Of a stretch of DNA of 64,000 nucleotides, positions 20,245 through 30,667 are shown piece after piece. Positions within the stretch are counted from its first letter, which is position 1; each line of letters begins with the position of its first letter. A program made the translations under genes and the position numbers. Below the pieces are notes generated by a model that saw only the letters and a list, made by a program, of their open reading frames with translations, ran no database searches and had not been told where the DNA came from. The stretch lies in contig CM055107.1 of NCBI GenBank assembly GCA_029204225.1, positions 7,722,873 to 7,786,872 on the forward strand, in the 5' to 3' direction. The stretch comes from Diphasiastrum complanatum. Taxonomy: Eukaryota; Streptophyta; Lycopodiopsida; Lycopodiales; Lycopodiaceae.

Positions 20245-20998
20245 AATGACAAATGGGTTAAGACGAGTATGTGTATGCATATTCGCCATAAACGCCAATC
20301 ATTAAGACGATTATGTAGTAAAGGGAAGAAGAGGTCGGGATAGGCATCTAAAAAAAATTGGGGAAAAGTTATTTATGAATCCAAGCATCCTAATCCCGAG
20401 CGCTTTAAGCAACAAAGAGAGGTAACAAAATCATGGCTTAATCTTTTAGGCCAATCTCACCTTGGATTGGAAGGCAAGGCTAATATGCACGCCCAATTTG
20501 TAAGCAATTCTCTTTTAGCGAATTGCGTTTCATATGGTTTTTGTTTACCAATATTTTTTTGCTTTTTTGTAATCATTTAATTTGTGTTGATGTAGGTTGA
20601 AGATTATGGGCGCAAGTATACAAATGTCGAGTACAATATTGGATATCGCCAAGGCTATAGCGCCTTGGTTGATCATCTTGCGGCACAAGGCGTACATCCA
20701 AGGGTAAATTTTTGCTACATAATTTGTATCTCTCATATTTTCGATACATAATTTTCATTTCATTTCATTTTTATGACATGTGTTTGGCTAATAATCATTA
20801 ATTTGTTTTGTGAATGTGTATGTAGAGGGCATCCTGCTTCCTTTGTGGAAGAAAGTACGGGAGGAAACCAAGGAGAAGAAGGATATGAAGATGAAGGGGA
20901 CGAAGGCGAAGACAAAAGACAAGATTATGCTTCGGACGACGATGAGAGAGAAGAGAGCAAAGACTAAGAAGCCTATAATTACTTCTTCGATTTGATGT
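20245..20998 (+). CDS. Unrecognised spliced coding region (at least three exons)
   Basis: I do not recognise the product. Exon-like blocks in order: about 20245-20503 (basic start, then ESKHPNPERFKQQRE, SWLNLLGQSHLGLEG), containing one stop near 20340. Then 20596-20706, bounded by GATGTAG and a GTAAAT donor (VEDYGRKY..VEYNIGYRQGYSALVDHL). The last exon, from about 20826 to 20967 or 20995, is either strongly acidic (GDEGEDKRQDYASDDDEREE) or, in the alternative frame, Lys-rich. Because the splice phase is ambiguous, the true C-terminus is undecided. The short exons and position between transposons suggest a transposon-encoded accessory gene or a captured host fragment. Confidence 0.4.
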
Positions 20999-20999
20999 A

Positions 21000-21627
21000 T
21001 TTTTATTATTTGCAAAAGTAGAAAAAAAAGATATTAGCATCGAAGCTCTTTTTAAGAATTAGATGCGAATATGTACACTTTTTTTAAATTATGAATTTAA
21101 ACTTTTGTATTTGATCATCTCTATCTCATTATCTATGGAATGATTGTTTATTGTTTATGTTTTTCTATTTCATCTTGTATAAATTTGTTGTAAATATATA
21201 CAAACAATCAAAGACAAATAAAAACATCAATTTAAGATTAAAAAACATACCTCATCTATTGTTTGGATGATCTTTAATTCCTTCTAAGATGCATCTCTTT
21301 TTTCTCTATAAAAGCAAACAATGAAAACCAAATCATTGTTAGATTACAAACCAATCAACAAAACGATAATTGTTAGAATACAAATCAAAGAATCGTTGTT
21401 AAATTACAAAGCATCAATCATTGTTACATCAATCTCACCATGTTGAAGATACTATGAAAATGCACTTTATGACTCAAATGTAATCCAACAAAATTTAGAA
21501 TGCATAACATACCTCATGCATTTGCTTGGATTGTCTCCTTTCCTTCAAAATCGCATCACTTTCTTCTACAAAAGCCAACTGTAAACATCATTCATTAATC
21601 AACCAATAAACAATGAAAAACTAACAA

Positions 21628-21633
<6 letters not shown>
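21000..21633. other. AT-rich non-coding stretch
   Basis: No gene, RNA or transposon terminus recognised. Short imperfect repeats occur around TTGTTAGA/TTGTTAAATTACAA (21330-21430). Confidence 0.4.

Positions 21634-21707
<74 letters not shown>
21634..21707. repeat. (CT)n microsatellite, 74 bp
   Basis: Uninterrupted CT dinucleotides with the pyrimidine strand on plus. Confidence 0.99.
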
Positions 21708-21711
<4 letters not shown>

Positions 21712-21892
21712 AAAAGCTTCTCTTCACGAAATCGATTTGCAAATATAGTCGGAGCTGCCAATTTTTTCATTTCACGGGTTTTTTTTTTGTTCCAATATTT
21801 CTGCATGGCACTGCGATGCCGTTTAAAAAAATTTCAAAACATTTGTCACGGTGTGGCAGAAGGGAGCTTGCTAGAAAATTTTGTCACTGTAG

Positions 21893-21963
21893 TGGGTTTC
21901 TTTCCTTGCCTAACCTGAATCCAAGATCTAGTCAATATAGCATCAAGAGACAAAGTTAGTTGT
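21893..21963 (-). repeat. gypsy-2 3' LTR stub
   Basis: TGTAGTGGGTTTCTTTCC and the following ~55 bases match the LTR start at 28776 (TGTATTGGGTTTCTTTCC). The match ends where coding sequence of the extra ORF begins, so most of the LTR and the ORF's 3' part are deleted. Confidence 0.8.
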
Positions 21964-22330
21964 TGCCAACCATCAGGAAGTTATTCAGTAGCTGGGCAGC
22001 AGTGTGTATGATAGGCTCAGTGATGGCTTCAAGGAGGTATCCGTCGTTGGTCCAGTGAAGATCATTGGTGGGGTCAATGTAAGGCTTGATGGCCTGTTTG
22101 GCTTGCTTGTGATTGGCTGAGGCCTGTGTACCGGATGCTATACCTATGGCTGCAAGGGCGGCCTTAGTGATGCGCACCTTGTGTGTGGCTCCCTGAAAAG
22201 TGATATAAAGTTTGGATTTTTCTTCCTTCCACGTACTGAAGGCAAGAGTGATCAAATCCATGTTGATTCTGTCAAAAAAAGCTCTCTCATGAATACCCAT
22301 TGCAGTGAGCAGAGGCTCCGCAAGGGTCAT
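21956..22330 (-). pseudogene. gypsy-2 extra ORF, N-terminal fragment
   Basis: The 124 codons resemble residues ~27-150 of the gypsy-1 extra ORF: a PLLTAMG start, an acidic/aromatic W-rich block (STWKEEKSKLYITF), a THKVRITKAALAAIGI block, HKQAKQAIKPY, then NDGYLLEAITEPIIHTAAQL. Conservation of the protein in two diverged elements implies it was under selection while they were active. It is cut at the C-terminus by the join to the LTR stub. No catalytic motif is visible. Confidence 0.65.
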
Positions 22331-22520
22331 CTAATGAGTGATCATGCTTGTGCTTGGAAGGATCATGATGTTCGTTGCAGATGGGACATCACGATGGATA
22401 GTATAATGCGGAGACTGGGAAGTATCAGTAGAAGATGGTGTGAAACGTAAGATGCGTGAATGTATATCAGAAAGCAGTTCAAGAAATTTGGAAGGCTTTG
22501 GTCGTAGGAAAAATTTGCAA

Positions 22521-22578
22521 GAGCTTCGCTAGCACAAGTGAGGAATGAATCAAATTCAGCCAACTTATAAGTGAATTT
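22521..22578 (-). promoter_or_regulatory. Conserved block upstream of the gypsy-2 extra ORF
   Basis: This is the counterpart of 6470-6527 in gypsy-1. TGCTAGCGAAGCTC and GGCTGAATTTGA are shared, and a TATA-like TTATAAG lies at the same place (minus strand, about 22570). It sits about 200 bases before the preserved ORF start. Confidence 0.4.
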
Positions 22579-22865
22579 GGTGGGTCCATTACACTGAATA
22601 CTAGTTTGGCTGATAACTCAGAACAAAAATTTGTAGGCATGTACAGTACTGTAAAAATAAGCTATAAAAATTTCGACAAAGGTTTCTTGGGATCTGAACC
22701 TATCAGGCGAATGTTTTCCAAGTCTAGTGAAGGATGAACCTTCGCCCAGGTACTATAATAAATGTATTTTTTCACAATTTGAACCTATGGACAACCTGAT
22801 TTGGACATTTTAAGATCATTTAGTAGGTCGACAAAGGTTCATAATGAGGTTAAGGTGCTCGGCGA
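22579..22865. other. gypsy-2 spacer with GGCRAAGGTTC motifs
   Basis: Non-coding. The motif GACAAAGGTT or GCGAAGGTTC variants occur at about 22673, 22708 (diverged), 22733 (complement) and 22832. The same motif fills the gypsy-2 5' leader (27900-28400). Confidence 0.5.
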
Positions 22866-24396
22866 ATCCACGACGATACAATTATCCTGCAATCAATTGA
22901 TTTGGTTGAGCCTTATGAATCAATTGTCTCTTTTGTACTTTTGTCAAGGACTCATTTGGTTTTCCTAGCATCAGGTACTCAACAATATCTGCTGGCCACT
23001 CAGGTACCGCTTCAACATAGAACAACGCAACATTTGGTAGTTCATCATCTATTTCAATATTAACTGGCGTGGATTCGATTTGCGAAATGTAATCGACTAG
23101 ATAATGTTGCTTCCCCTTGGAACCACAATGCAAAAGTCAAATTCAGTTAATAACAATAACCATCTTGCAATACGTCCAGTATTGCACGTCTTGTTTACCA
23201 AGTAAAGTAACGGTTGATGATCCGTATAAAAATCAAAATACATTTCTATGCAATAGTGAGAAAATTTCTGAACAGAAAAAATCATGGCTAACACTTCATG
23301 TTCTGTTGTTGAATAATTTTTCTTCGGATCTGTGAGCTATCTGCTTGCAAATCGTATAGGATAATCCTTCTTATAGTCAGCTCGCTGCGTCAAAACTGAT
23401 CCAATGGCGTATTAAGGCATTTGTATGAACATGGAATTCCATCGTCCAATCTGGAGAACACAGTATTGGTGCTGAAGTTAATGTTTTTTTTAATTTTTCA
23501 AAGGCTTTTAACGCTTCTACTGTCCAAATAGGAACAATAGTTAGTTTGTATATAGGTCGTGCTAAATCCGCAAAGAAGATAATTAAAATTCGATAGTAGT
23601 TCGCATGACCCATAGACACATAAACTCCATGGATTGTTGTTGGCGGTGGCAATTCCACAATAACCTTGATTTTAGAATAATTCGTGGCAATACCATGTCT
23701 TGATATCACATGTCCAAGCACAACTCCGTGGGAAACCCATATCTGACATTTTTCTGGATTTAGAGAAATCTGATATTTGCGGCATATTTCAAATACTTTC
23801 TCCAATCGATCCAGGTGGTCTGTATCTGTACTATGGACTCCCAGGTCATCCAAGTAAATTTTCGCAAATCACATTACTCTTTGGAATGAACTTGGTGCAT
23901 TACAAAGTCCAAACAACATTACTTTATAAGCATAGGTGTCCCATTCTGTTGCAAAAGCAGTTTTGTGACGATCTGTAGGTGCAATCTTAATCTGGTTGTA
24001 ACCACTAAATCTATTCAAGAAACTATAAGCTTCCGCTCCAGCAAGGCGATCCAAAATGCTTTCAGTAAAAAGTAACAAAAAGTGATCCTTCCACGTCACT
24101 TTGTTCAACATTTTGAGATTCACACAGATTCGCAATTTTCCATTTTTCTTAGGAACAATGACAATCGGTGAAATCCATTCGGTATGCGCGATCTCATAAA
24201 TGAAATCAACGTCAAGCAGTCTTCGAAGTTCTTTCTTTATCAGGTCCGCAACATTAGGATTACAGTAATAGAACTTTGTAATCTTTGGAACTGCATCAGT
24301 TACTAAAGGTATGGTATGTTCAATCACTGATGTTGGAATACCCTTCAGATCTTGATAAGTCCATGCAAAGCAATCTTGATACTTAATAAGTAACAT
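22866..24396 (-). pseudogene. gypsy-2 reverse transcriptase and RNase H
   Basis: 24396-23869 carries the RT fingers and palm (WISPIVIVPKKNGKLRICVN, GYNQIKIAP..HKTAFATEW, FGLCNAPSSFQR). The catalytic YLDD is intact at about 23850 but lies just after an in-frame TGA. 23853-23377 has the rest of RT (HLDRLEKVFE, ISLNPEKC) and the start of RNase H. 23294-22882 has the RNase H core and its end (DHQPLLYLVNKT, LLLLTEFDF). A TAG at 23339-23337 and a TAA at 22884-22882 sit where Gln is expected from the gypsy-1 alignment and family pattern. Integrase does not follow. Confidence 0.88.
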
Positions 24397-24483
24397 GCGG
24401 AGTGCTTGATACTATTCAGGATTAAGTTGTGATCCAACTTGTACAATCTTTTTCGGTTCTCCTGGTTCGGCAAGATTCATTGG

Positions 24484-25740
24484 CTACGTCCTAGTTGGGC
24501 CATCATAAACCTCTTTCGATTCTGGCACATGTTCTTCAGGTTCACGATGTGCTTTAGGTAATATGATAACCACATCATCCAGTGTATAATGTTTAAAATG
24601 TTCGGGCATATCATGCTGGACTACATCTGCTTGTTCTTTTTCGAAAGGACTTGTCTTGGATCTTCGCTTAGCCTTCTTAGCAAGAATTGATCGTGGAGGT
24701 GATAACTTCTGAGAAAATAAACTCTTCTTTAAAGGTGAAGACTTCCTAGACGATGATGTCTTACTAGAATTCTGACTTATCCTCGACTTTTCCTTTGTCT
24801 TTATCCAATAAGGTGGCACTTTCTTTGAATCAATCTTTTGAGGGGGATTTTCCCATTTCAGACCGTATTATAATGTTGCTTAGCTTGTTTCTTCGTCATC
24901 GATCCTGTGATTCTATCTTCCTTCAATATAACTACTTTGGGCGGTTTTATTGTTGGTTCATCAGGAACATTACGCACTCCAAATCTGGTTGGATCCATAT
25001 GATTTAAAATCTGCTCATCTATAAGTCCAGCATTTCCATCATAAGAAAAGGCATGGCTCACTGGTATGAGATCATCCTCAATATGATCTGGTATAGAATC
25101 CGTTGATATCTAGACTACATTTAGTATATTTAGTGAAAACGTGATTGGTGTATCCAAAGTTCGATCTAATTAGGAAATCTCGCTCAAATCTGATTGATTA
25201 TCTTGTTGACACATATATCCTGCTATACAATCAATCATTGCAAGAGCTTCATTCCAGTTGACAGTATCCATTTGGGAATCGTTGAACTCTCAAATTTTTC
25301 TCTGGATGGTCACAAGTATGATCCGTTGTTGACAAATCGTCATCTTCTTTTTGAACCACTGGTTTGATAGTCCAAGTTGTAGGGTCAACTTTAACAGCAC
25401 ATTCACAATTTTCAAAAGTGATTTTTCTGGTACCCCAGTTATGAACTACTTGCGCAACTCGTAACCATGGATGTCCCAATAAAACTCGGTAGACATTTGG
25501 CGCTTCTGGTAAGTCCATCACTACGAAAGTAATGATGAACTGTACTCTCGCAATTCTGACATGTATATCTTCAACCATTCATCGTGGATGAACTGTCGTT
25601 TGCTTAATAGCAAAAGACGTAGGCTTGATCTTTGTAAGAGCCCATTTTGCACATAGCTTTGTAGAGATCAGGTTAACTCCTGAACCGCCATCTATCACGG
25701 TTGCTTCTTTAGGAAATTGTCTATGCTGTATCGGTAGAGT
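24484..25740 (-). pseudogene. gypsy-2 protease and protease-RT linker
   Basis: About 25740-25620 encodes the aspartic protease active-site region, here VIDGGSGVNLI rather than the usual DSGAS-type motif. A stop separates it from 25578-25249, which has the second half of the fold (FVVMDLPEAPNVYRVLLGHPWLR). 25061-24858 and 24819-24484 are the Lys/Ser-rich linker leading to RT. Several frame changes show it is dead. Confidence 0.75.
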
Positions 25741-26271
25741 GATATTATTTTGTTCACTTTCCTAAGTGGCTCCAACATGGAGTACTTCATTAGATTCTTC
25801 AAATCTAGCACAAAAAAGTGGCTCCTGATGGACTTTTGATTCTTCTTGAGCTAACTTTTGTGCTAAGACTTCTTTTGCTTTTGGCACCAACTTGAGGAAC
25901 TCTGTATGTGGCGCTTCCAGTTCAGTCATCTTGAAGGGTTCTTCATGATGATGCATCTGATCATTCATATTTTACGTGAATTTCTTGGAGGCTGCAATGG
26001 TGAAGAAGGAACTTCTGCTGTTGCTTTAGCAGCTTCAAGCTCCTCTTCTTCTTGCAGATGTTTAATCCACTGTCTCATATTTTGATATCTTCGTTTTTCT
26101 GCATGAAGGTTTGGATAAACTCCCGTTGTTGTTGGTATATATTCAATGGTATAGAATCAGTAGGTACTGGATCCGCTACTGGTTCTTTATGCTTCTGTGC
26201 TCTGGTGACCACCATCAAGGGTGCACTTGATTTATTCTGAGTGACTAGTCTTTGCTTGATTGTTATCAAAT

Positions 26272-27640
26272 TTATAGGTGTTGTAGCTGGTGTGGCTTCG
26301 GTCTTGCTGGACAGTCTTTATAGCAATGCCCATAACCACAGTCACGGCAGAATGGTACAAATTTTTCTTTATTTGGACATTCTGCAACTCTGTGATTTTC
26401 TTCACATGCAAAGCATCCAAGTGGTACTCTGGTCCAATTTCTAGAGGCTTGTTGTTGAGCGGCAACATAAATAACGTACTGTTCCGAAGATCCACCTGAA
26501 GATCCACTTGCTTGATCAGTACCATAGTTCCATTGCTCAACACTTCCGTAAGGTTCTAGTTCCATCAAATTGGCAGGAGGAGCAGAGTGCTTTGGTGGGG
26601 CAGATAAAGCTAAACGATCCGGGTATCCAAGAGCAGATTGTCGAGGTCTGGCTGCTAGATTTGCTCCATCCTGTGGTTCTCGATATCCCATTTGGACATA
26701 TTATTGCTTAATTATCCGAGGGTTGAAGTTGCAAAAAACAGTCTCATGATCAGACGAATTACACAAATGGCAAACATTGATTTCCATTCATTTTTTTAAT
26801 TGAGGACACTCATTCACTGTGTTATTTCCTATACAAATAGAACACCACACATTTTCCCTGGTAGGAAAAGTCTTCGCAAACTTCTCAGGTTCCTTGTTCG
26901 CTTTTCCGTGGAAATCTTCCAATGCTTTGATCTGTGATTGCAACTTTTCTATTTGTTTCTGCTGGTTCTTCCCAAGTTTCTCGAACTCGTTGAGCATCAT
27001 TTTTGCGGTAGCGTTGGCATTTGTTGATGCAATAGTGGTGGATGCTGTAGTAGTTTGCCCTGCTGTATAAGACAACATACTGATATTTAGCTCATCATTG
27101 GAATCTTCATCTTCCTCCCAAATTGCATCGTCCATAGCATTTTGCAAGAGTGCATACTCATTATGGCGTTTCAGGTCACGTCTGATCCGTTTAGGTAGAC
27201 TTGACAAAAACCACATAATCATGACATTTTCGTTAATCAGCTCACGTTCGCATTCAGATCTGAGGCGTTTCACCCGTTCAATGTAATCTCGAACCATTTC
27301 CCGCTTTCCCATTTTAATTTTACTTAAAAGTAAAAAAGAGTCTTCCATAAACTTTCGTGGTTTGAACCGTGATAAGAGCTTGTTTAACAACCTCCCAATC
27401 TGTATGCTCAGTTTCATCTCGATTATAGTACCAATCTTGTGCTGCGCCTGTTAAGGCCATAGGAAACAACTTAAGTTTGTCTTGAGGAAAAATTTTGCCA
27501 TAGACTTCACAGGATTCAGCATAGATCTGAAGAAATCTAACTGGATCTGTTAATCCATTATATTTGAGAAGATCCAAACGGGGTTCTCTTCTAACAATGA
27601 TTGGATTGACTTCCTGTGGAGCACCTCCAGGGGCAACCAT
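26272..27640 (-). pseudogene. gypsy-2 gag with multiple zinc knuckles
   Basis: 27640-27320 and 27417-26788 hold the Retrotrans_gag core (DPVRFLQIYAESCEVYGK; RFKPRKFMEDSFLLLSKIK) and a coiled coil. Four knuckle-type sites follow: CSICIGNNTVNEC (the His position is Asn) at about 26850, CHLC..DHETVFC at about 26770-26730, then CFACEENHRVAEC and CRDCGYGHCYKDC (both CX2CX3HX4C) within 26691-26272. Gypsy-1 shares the first two, with the His intact. The coding region then runs on as a Lys/Gln/Glu-rich tail towards protease. Confidence 0.85.
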
Positions 27641-28753
27641 CTTTACAAATTTAGATCAAACAGATAATGAGATTGGATCTAGATTTTTCAATCAAAAAAC
27701 TATCTCAGATCAAATCTGCTAGATCTATTTCTCTTTTCAAAAATCTGATTCTATATCATAAAAAAGATTTCGAAATACAATCAATCAATACTTCTCAAAA
27801 ATGATAAATCTCTCAGAATCCAAATCAGAATATATCAGATCTGATCCAAAATTTGATAGAGACTTGATCTGAAAAATTAGAAACTAAAAATAGGACTGGC
27901 AAAGATTCAATAGGCGAAGGTTGTCTCGGCAAAGGTTCAACAGTGCTATTTTGAGAAAAAACTCTCTGAGCAACTTTTTTGACAATTTTTTGAAAAATAA
28001 CCTTTGCCGACCTCTCAGATGGAAGATCTGACACAGATAAAATTATACAAAACTGGGCAAAGGTTTCTGACACAAGAAAATATAGTTTCTGTAGTTTGGC
28101 GAGGGTAAAAATCAAGATTTTTTATGATTTGAACAAGAAGAATCTTCGTTGAACTCAAAAATAATATTTACTATAAATAGAATATTTTGGAAACTCAGCG
28201 AAGGTTCTGGAAAAGGATCAAGAGTAATACTAGTATTTTTGCAAAAAAGTGACTTTTTTGACAAAAATATGGCAATATGACAATTGATCTTTTAAAAACT
28301 CTTTTATTTTTTCTATTATTCTTCGCCGACCTGGCAGTAGATAGATCTGAATCACACCTATGCACCGTGAATCAGACAAAGGTTCTTTTTCTATATTTTT
28401 AAGGTTTTGGTGATTTTTTGGTATTTTTTTGTGGTTTTTCTTATGTTTCTGAAAATAGTTATCAACTCTGATGACGCTTTTTGTCTCTTTTTGACCAAAT
28501 CTGATAGATTTGACCGATTTTTGTTGTTTTTTATGATATCTCAGATCCAAATGGATCTTAAAATTGGTGACCTGAATAGCTTTCCCTATTTTATAGTCAG
28601 ATTTGATTTCAAACAAGCAAATCCACTCAAATCAAACAAAATCAATCCCAACTCACCCTAAATACAGATCTAACACTATTCATGCCATGACAAGATGCCT
28701 AATGCAAGCTAACCATCCAACGAACATGTTGCAAACTGAAAAATTGGCGTAGC
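27641..28753. other. gypsy-2 5' leader with GGCRAAGGTTC motifs
   Basis: Non-coding, AT-rich. Variants of GGCAAAGGTTC or GCGAAGGTT occur at about 27897, 27912, 27929, 28054, 28099 (diverged), 28198 and 28376. The spacing is irregular, unlike a tandem satellite. Confidence 0.5.
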
Positions 28754-28771
28754 TCCCCGACAACGGTGCCA
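28754..28771 (-). other. gypsy-2 primer-binding site (tRNA-Asp type)
   Basis: Minus-strand TGGCACCGTTGTCGGGGA, close to the gypsy-1 PBS, a few bases inside the LTR start at 28776. Confidence 0.8.
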
Positions 28772-28775
28772 AAAT

Positions 28776-29150
28776 TGTATTGGGTTTCTTTCCTTGCCTA
28801 ACCTAAATCCAAAATCTAGTCAATCTAGCATCAAGAGACGAAGTTAGTTGTCACGCGTAGGTTCGTTCCCATGAGAGCGATAGTTTAGTTCACATTTCAG
28901 CATGAATGGAAGATCCAAATCTAACTCTAACATCCATTAATCCTATCCATTAACACTATGATCCATTAACACTACAATCCAGAATAGAAATAACTTACTC
29001 TTTCTCTCTCTCCCTTTTTCTCTCATAAAAAGTATAATAACATTCAATCCCAATAACATTCAGATCCAACAATTAGCAAAAACCAAAGGAAGTATGGGAA
29101 TTGGAGAAGGAAAGAAGAAGAGCAAGGACATTCATCAATCCATTTCTGAA
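28776..29150 (-). repeat. gypsy-2 5' LTR (outer end unresolved)
   Basis: Begins TGTATTGGGTTTCTTTCC; its first ~75 bases recur at 21893. Pyrimidine-rich CTTTCTCTCTCTCCC lies at about 29000. The outer end is not identifiable because the second copy is truncated and a copia fragment follows. Confidence 0.6.
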
Positions 29151-29182
29151 GAGAACCAATCTGTTCAACCTCCTACTATTTT

Positions 29183-30665
29183 TCTCACTTTCTAAAAGTG
29201 ATCATTCAAATGCTTTTAGACTAATATAACTTTGAAAAGTCAAACTCTAAATCTACTATGAAAATTGGCCTCAATTGCCAAATAAACAAATATGTCCAAA
29301 ATAGCAAACTAGTTAACAGTTTCTCACACTCCCTCTTCAACTAGTTTTAGCATAGTTTTGACCATAGCCAACTTTAGAATGATCTCCATCCTAAGTATAG
29401 ACCTCCTTTCTAAGATTTGAAAATAACCTTCATAATTGATATAAAGAATAGTGTCCACTTTGGATGCTTCACTATTTCTTACATCAATTTTACATGTCAA
29501 GATGTGAATAGAACATAAAGAACCAAATAAAATGTAAATGAGATGATTTCTCCATGCTATCGACTTTGAACTCTCTGAAAAAATACATTAACCAAGCAAT
29601 AAATGTGAGTGATCAACCATTGCTTGCATGTATCCTCCCTCTTTGTCCTTTCTTGCCATGTATCCACCATAAAACTCCATGAATGAGCCTCCATCTCCAT
29701 CTTGCCGCAAGATATCATCAACACTTGATGACTTGGCCATAAATGAGTGACATAATGAACCTCCAATAGCTTCATTTCCATCAGAAAAACTAGCCAAGAA
29801 TGCTAGTACAACTCCAACATCAAAATGATGCACACCAATGTAGCTAGTTTGACCAAATCTTGACAAGTTGCACACATTCATATGAGATTGCTCAAACATA
29901 AGATAGAACAAGTAAAGTAAACTTGAACAACACTTCCTTGCTACTCCTTTGACCTTAATCGACTCTTTAATAACCTAAAAAAATAGATCCAAAACATTTT
30001 TGCCAATTGACTCTCCTTTGATGCTCTTGACTAGCTCTAAATCCTTTGAGATCAACCTCTTGATCTTCCATTTGACCATCAAAGTCATTGAACGAAACTT
30101 GTTTTCCAGATCCATTAGTTGCATCCATTCCATGAAAATCACCATCCACTTGCATAGCATCATCTACACAAGAAGATCCACCAAAATATGTGAGAAATGC
30201 AAAATGAGTCACTTCCACTTGCTTACCCTTCTCATCATATGTGAGCCTTGAAGGTGTTTGTCTTTCCCTTGATGTTCTCCATGTATTTTGACTTGATGAA
30301 GGGCCTTCACCATCACCATCTAAAGTAGGATCCATAACATCAACATCAAGATTGTTAGATCCATCCACAATAACACTTGAAGATACTTTTGGAATGTTTC
30401 TCTCATCAAAAACGACATCTCTACCAATAATCACCTTATTAGGAGTAGGAATGTAAAACTTGTAGGCTTTACTCACCTCACTATATCCAACAAATATACC
30501 TTTCATTGATGAGGAATCCTCCTTTTTCCTATCATAAAGAGTTATATTGACATAGCAAGTTTATCCAAAAGTTCTAACTTAACTTGACACTCGGCCTCCT
30601 CTTGAATAGCATCTCAAAAGGTGTCCTTCCATCCAATATAGCAGTTGGCCACTTGTTGCATAGAA
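29183..30665 (-). pseudogene. Minus-strand copia relic (LTR end and integrase C-terminus)
   Basis: 29183-29328 matches the U3 end of the copia-E LTR (CAAATGAAATTTAGACTAAT region). The minus-strand polypurine tract GAAGAGGGAG lies just inside 29328. 30665-29967 encodes the end of integrase and the linker to RT, with GIFVGYSEVSKAYKFYIP and RDVVFDERN closely matching copia-A. RT and RNase H are absent: 29960-29400 holds only an ORF (29911-29588) I cannot match. The LTR piece and coding piece probably belong to one internally deleted element. Confidence 0.8.
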
Positions 30666-30667
30666 AG

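Larger units (their letters stand above)
21893..29150 (-). mobile_element. Ty3/gypsy element 'gypsy-2', related to gypsy-1, lacking integrase
   Basis: A minus-strand element with LTR start at 28776, tRNA-Asp-type PBS at 28754-28771, leader, gag (27640-26272), protease (about 25740-25249), RT (24396-23377), RNase H (23380-22882), spacer, extra ORF (22330-21956) and a 70-bp LTR stub (21893-21963). Gag, pol and extra ORF align in order with gypsy-1 but are clearly diverged. Integrase is missing: soon after the RNase H end (LIAG at about 22885) the sequence passes into the spacer. The outer end of the right LTR is not resolved; it meets a copia LTR fragment before 29183. Confidence 0.82.
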
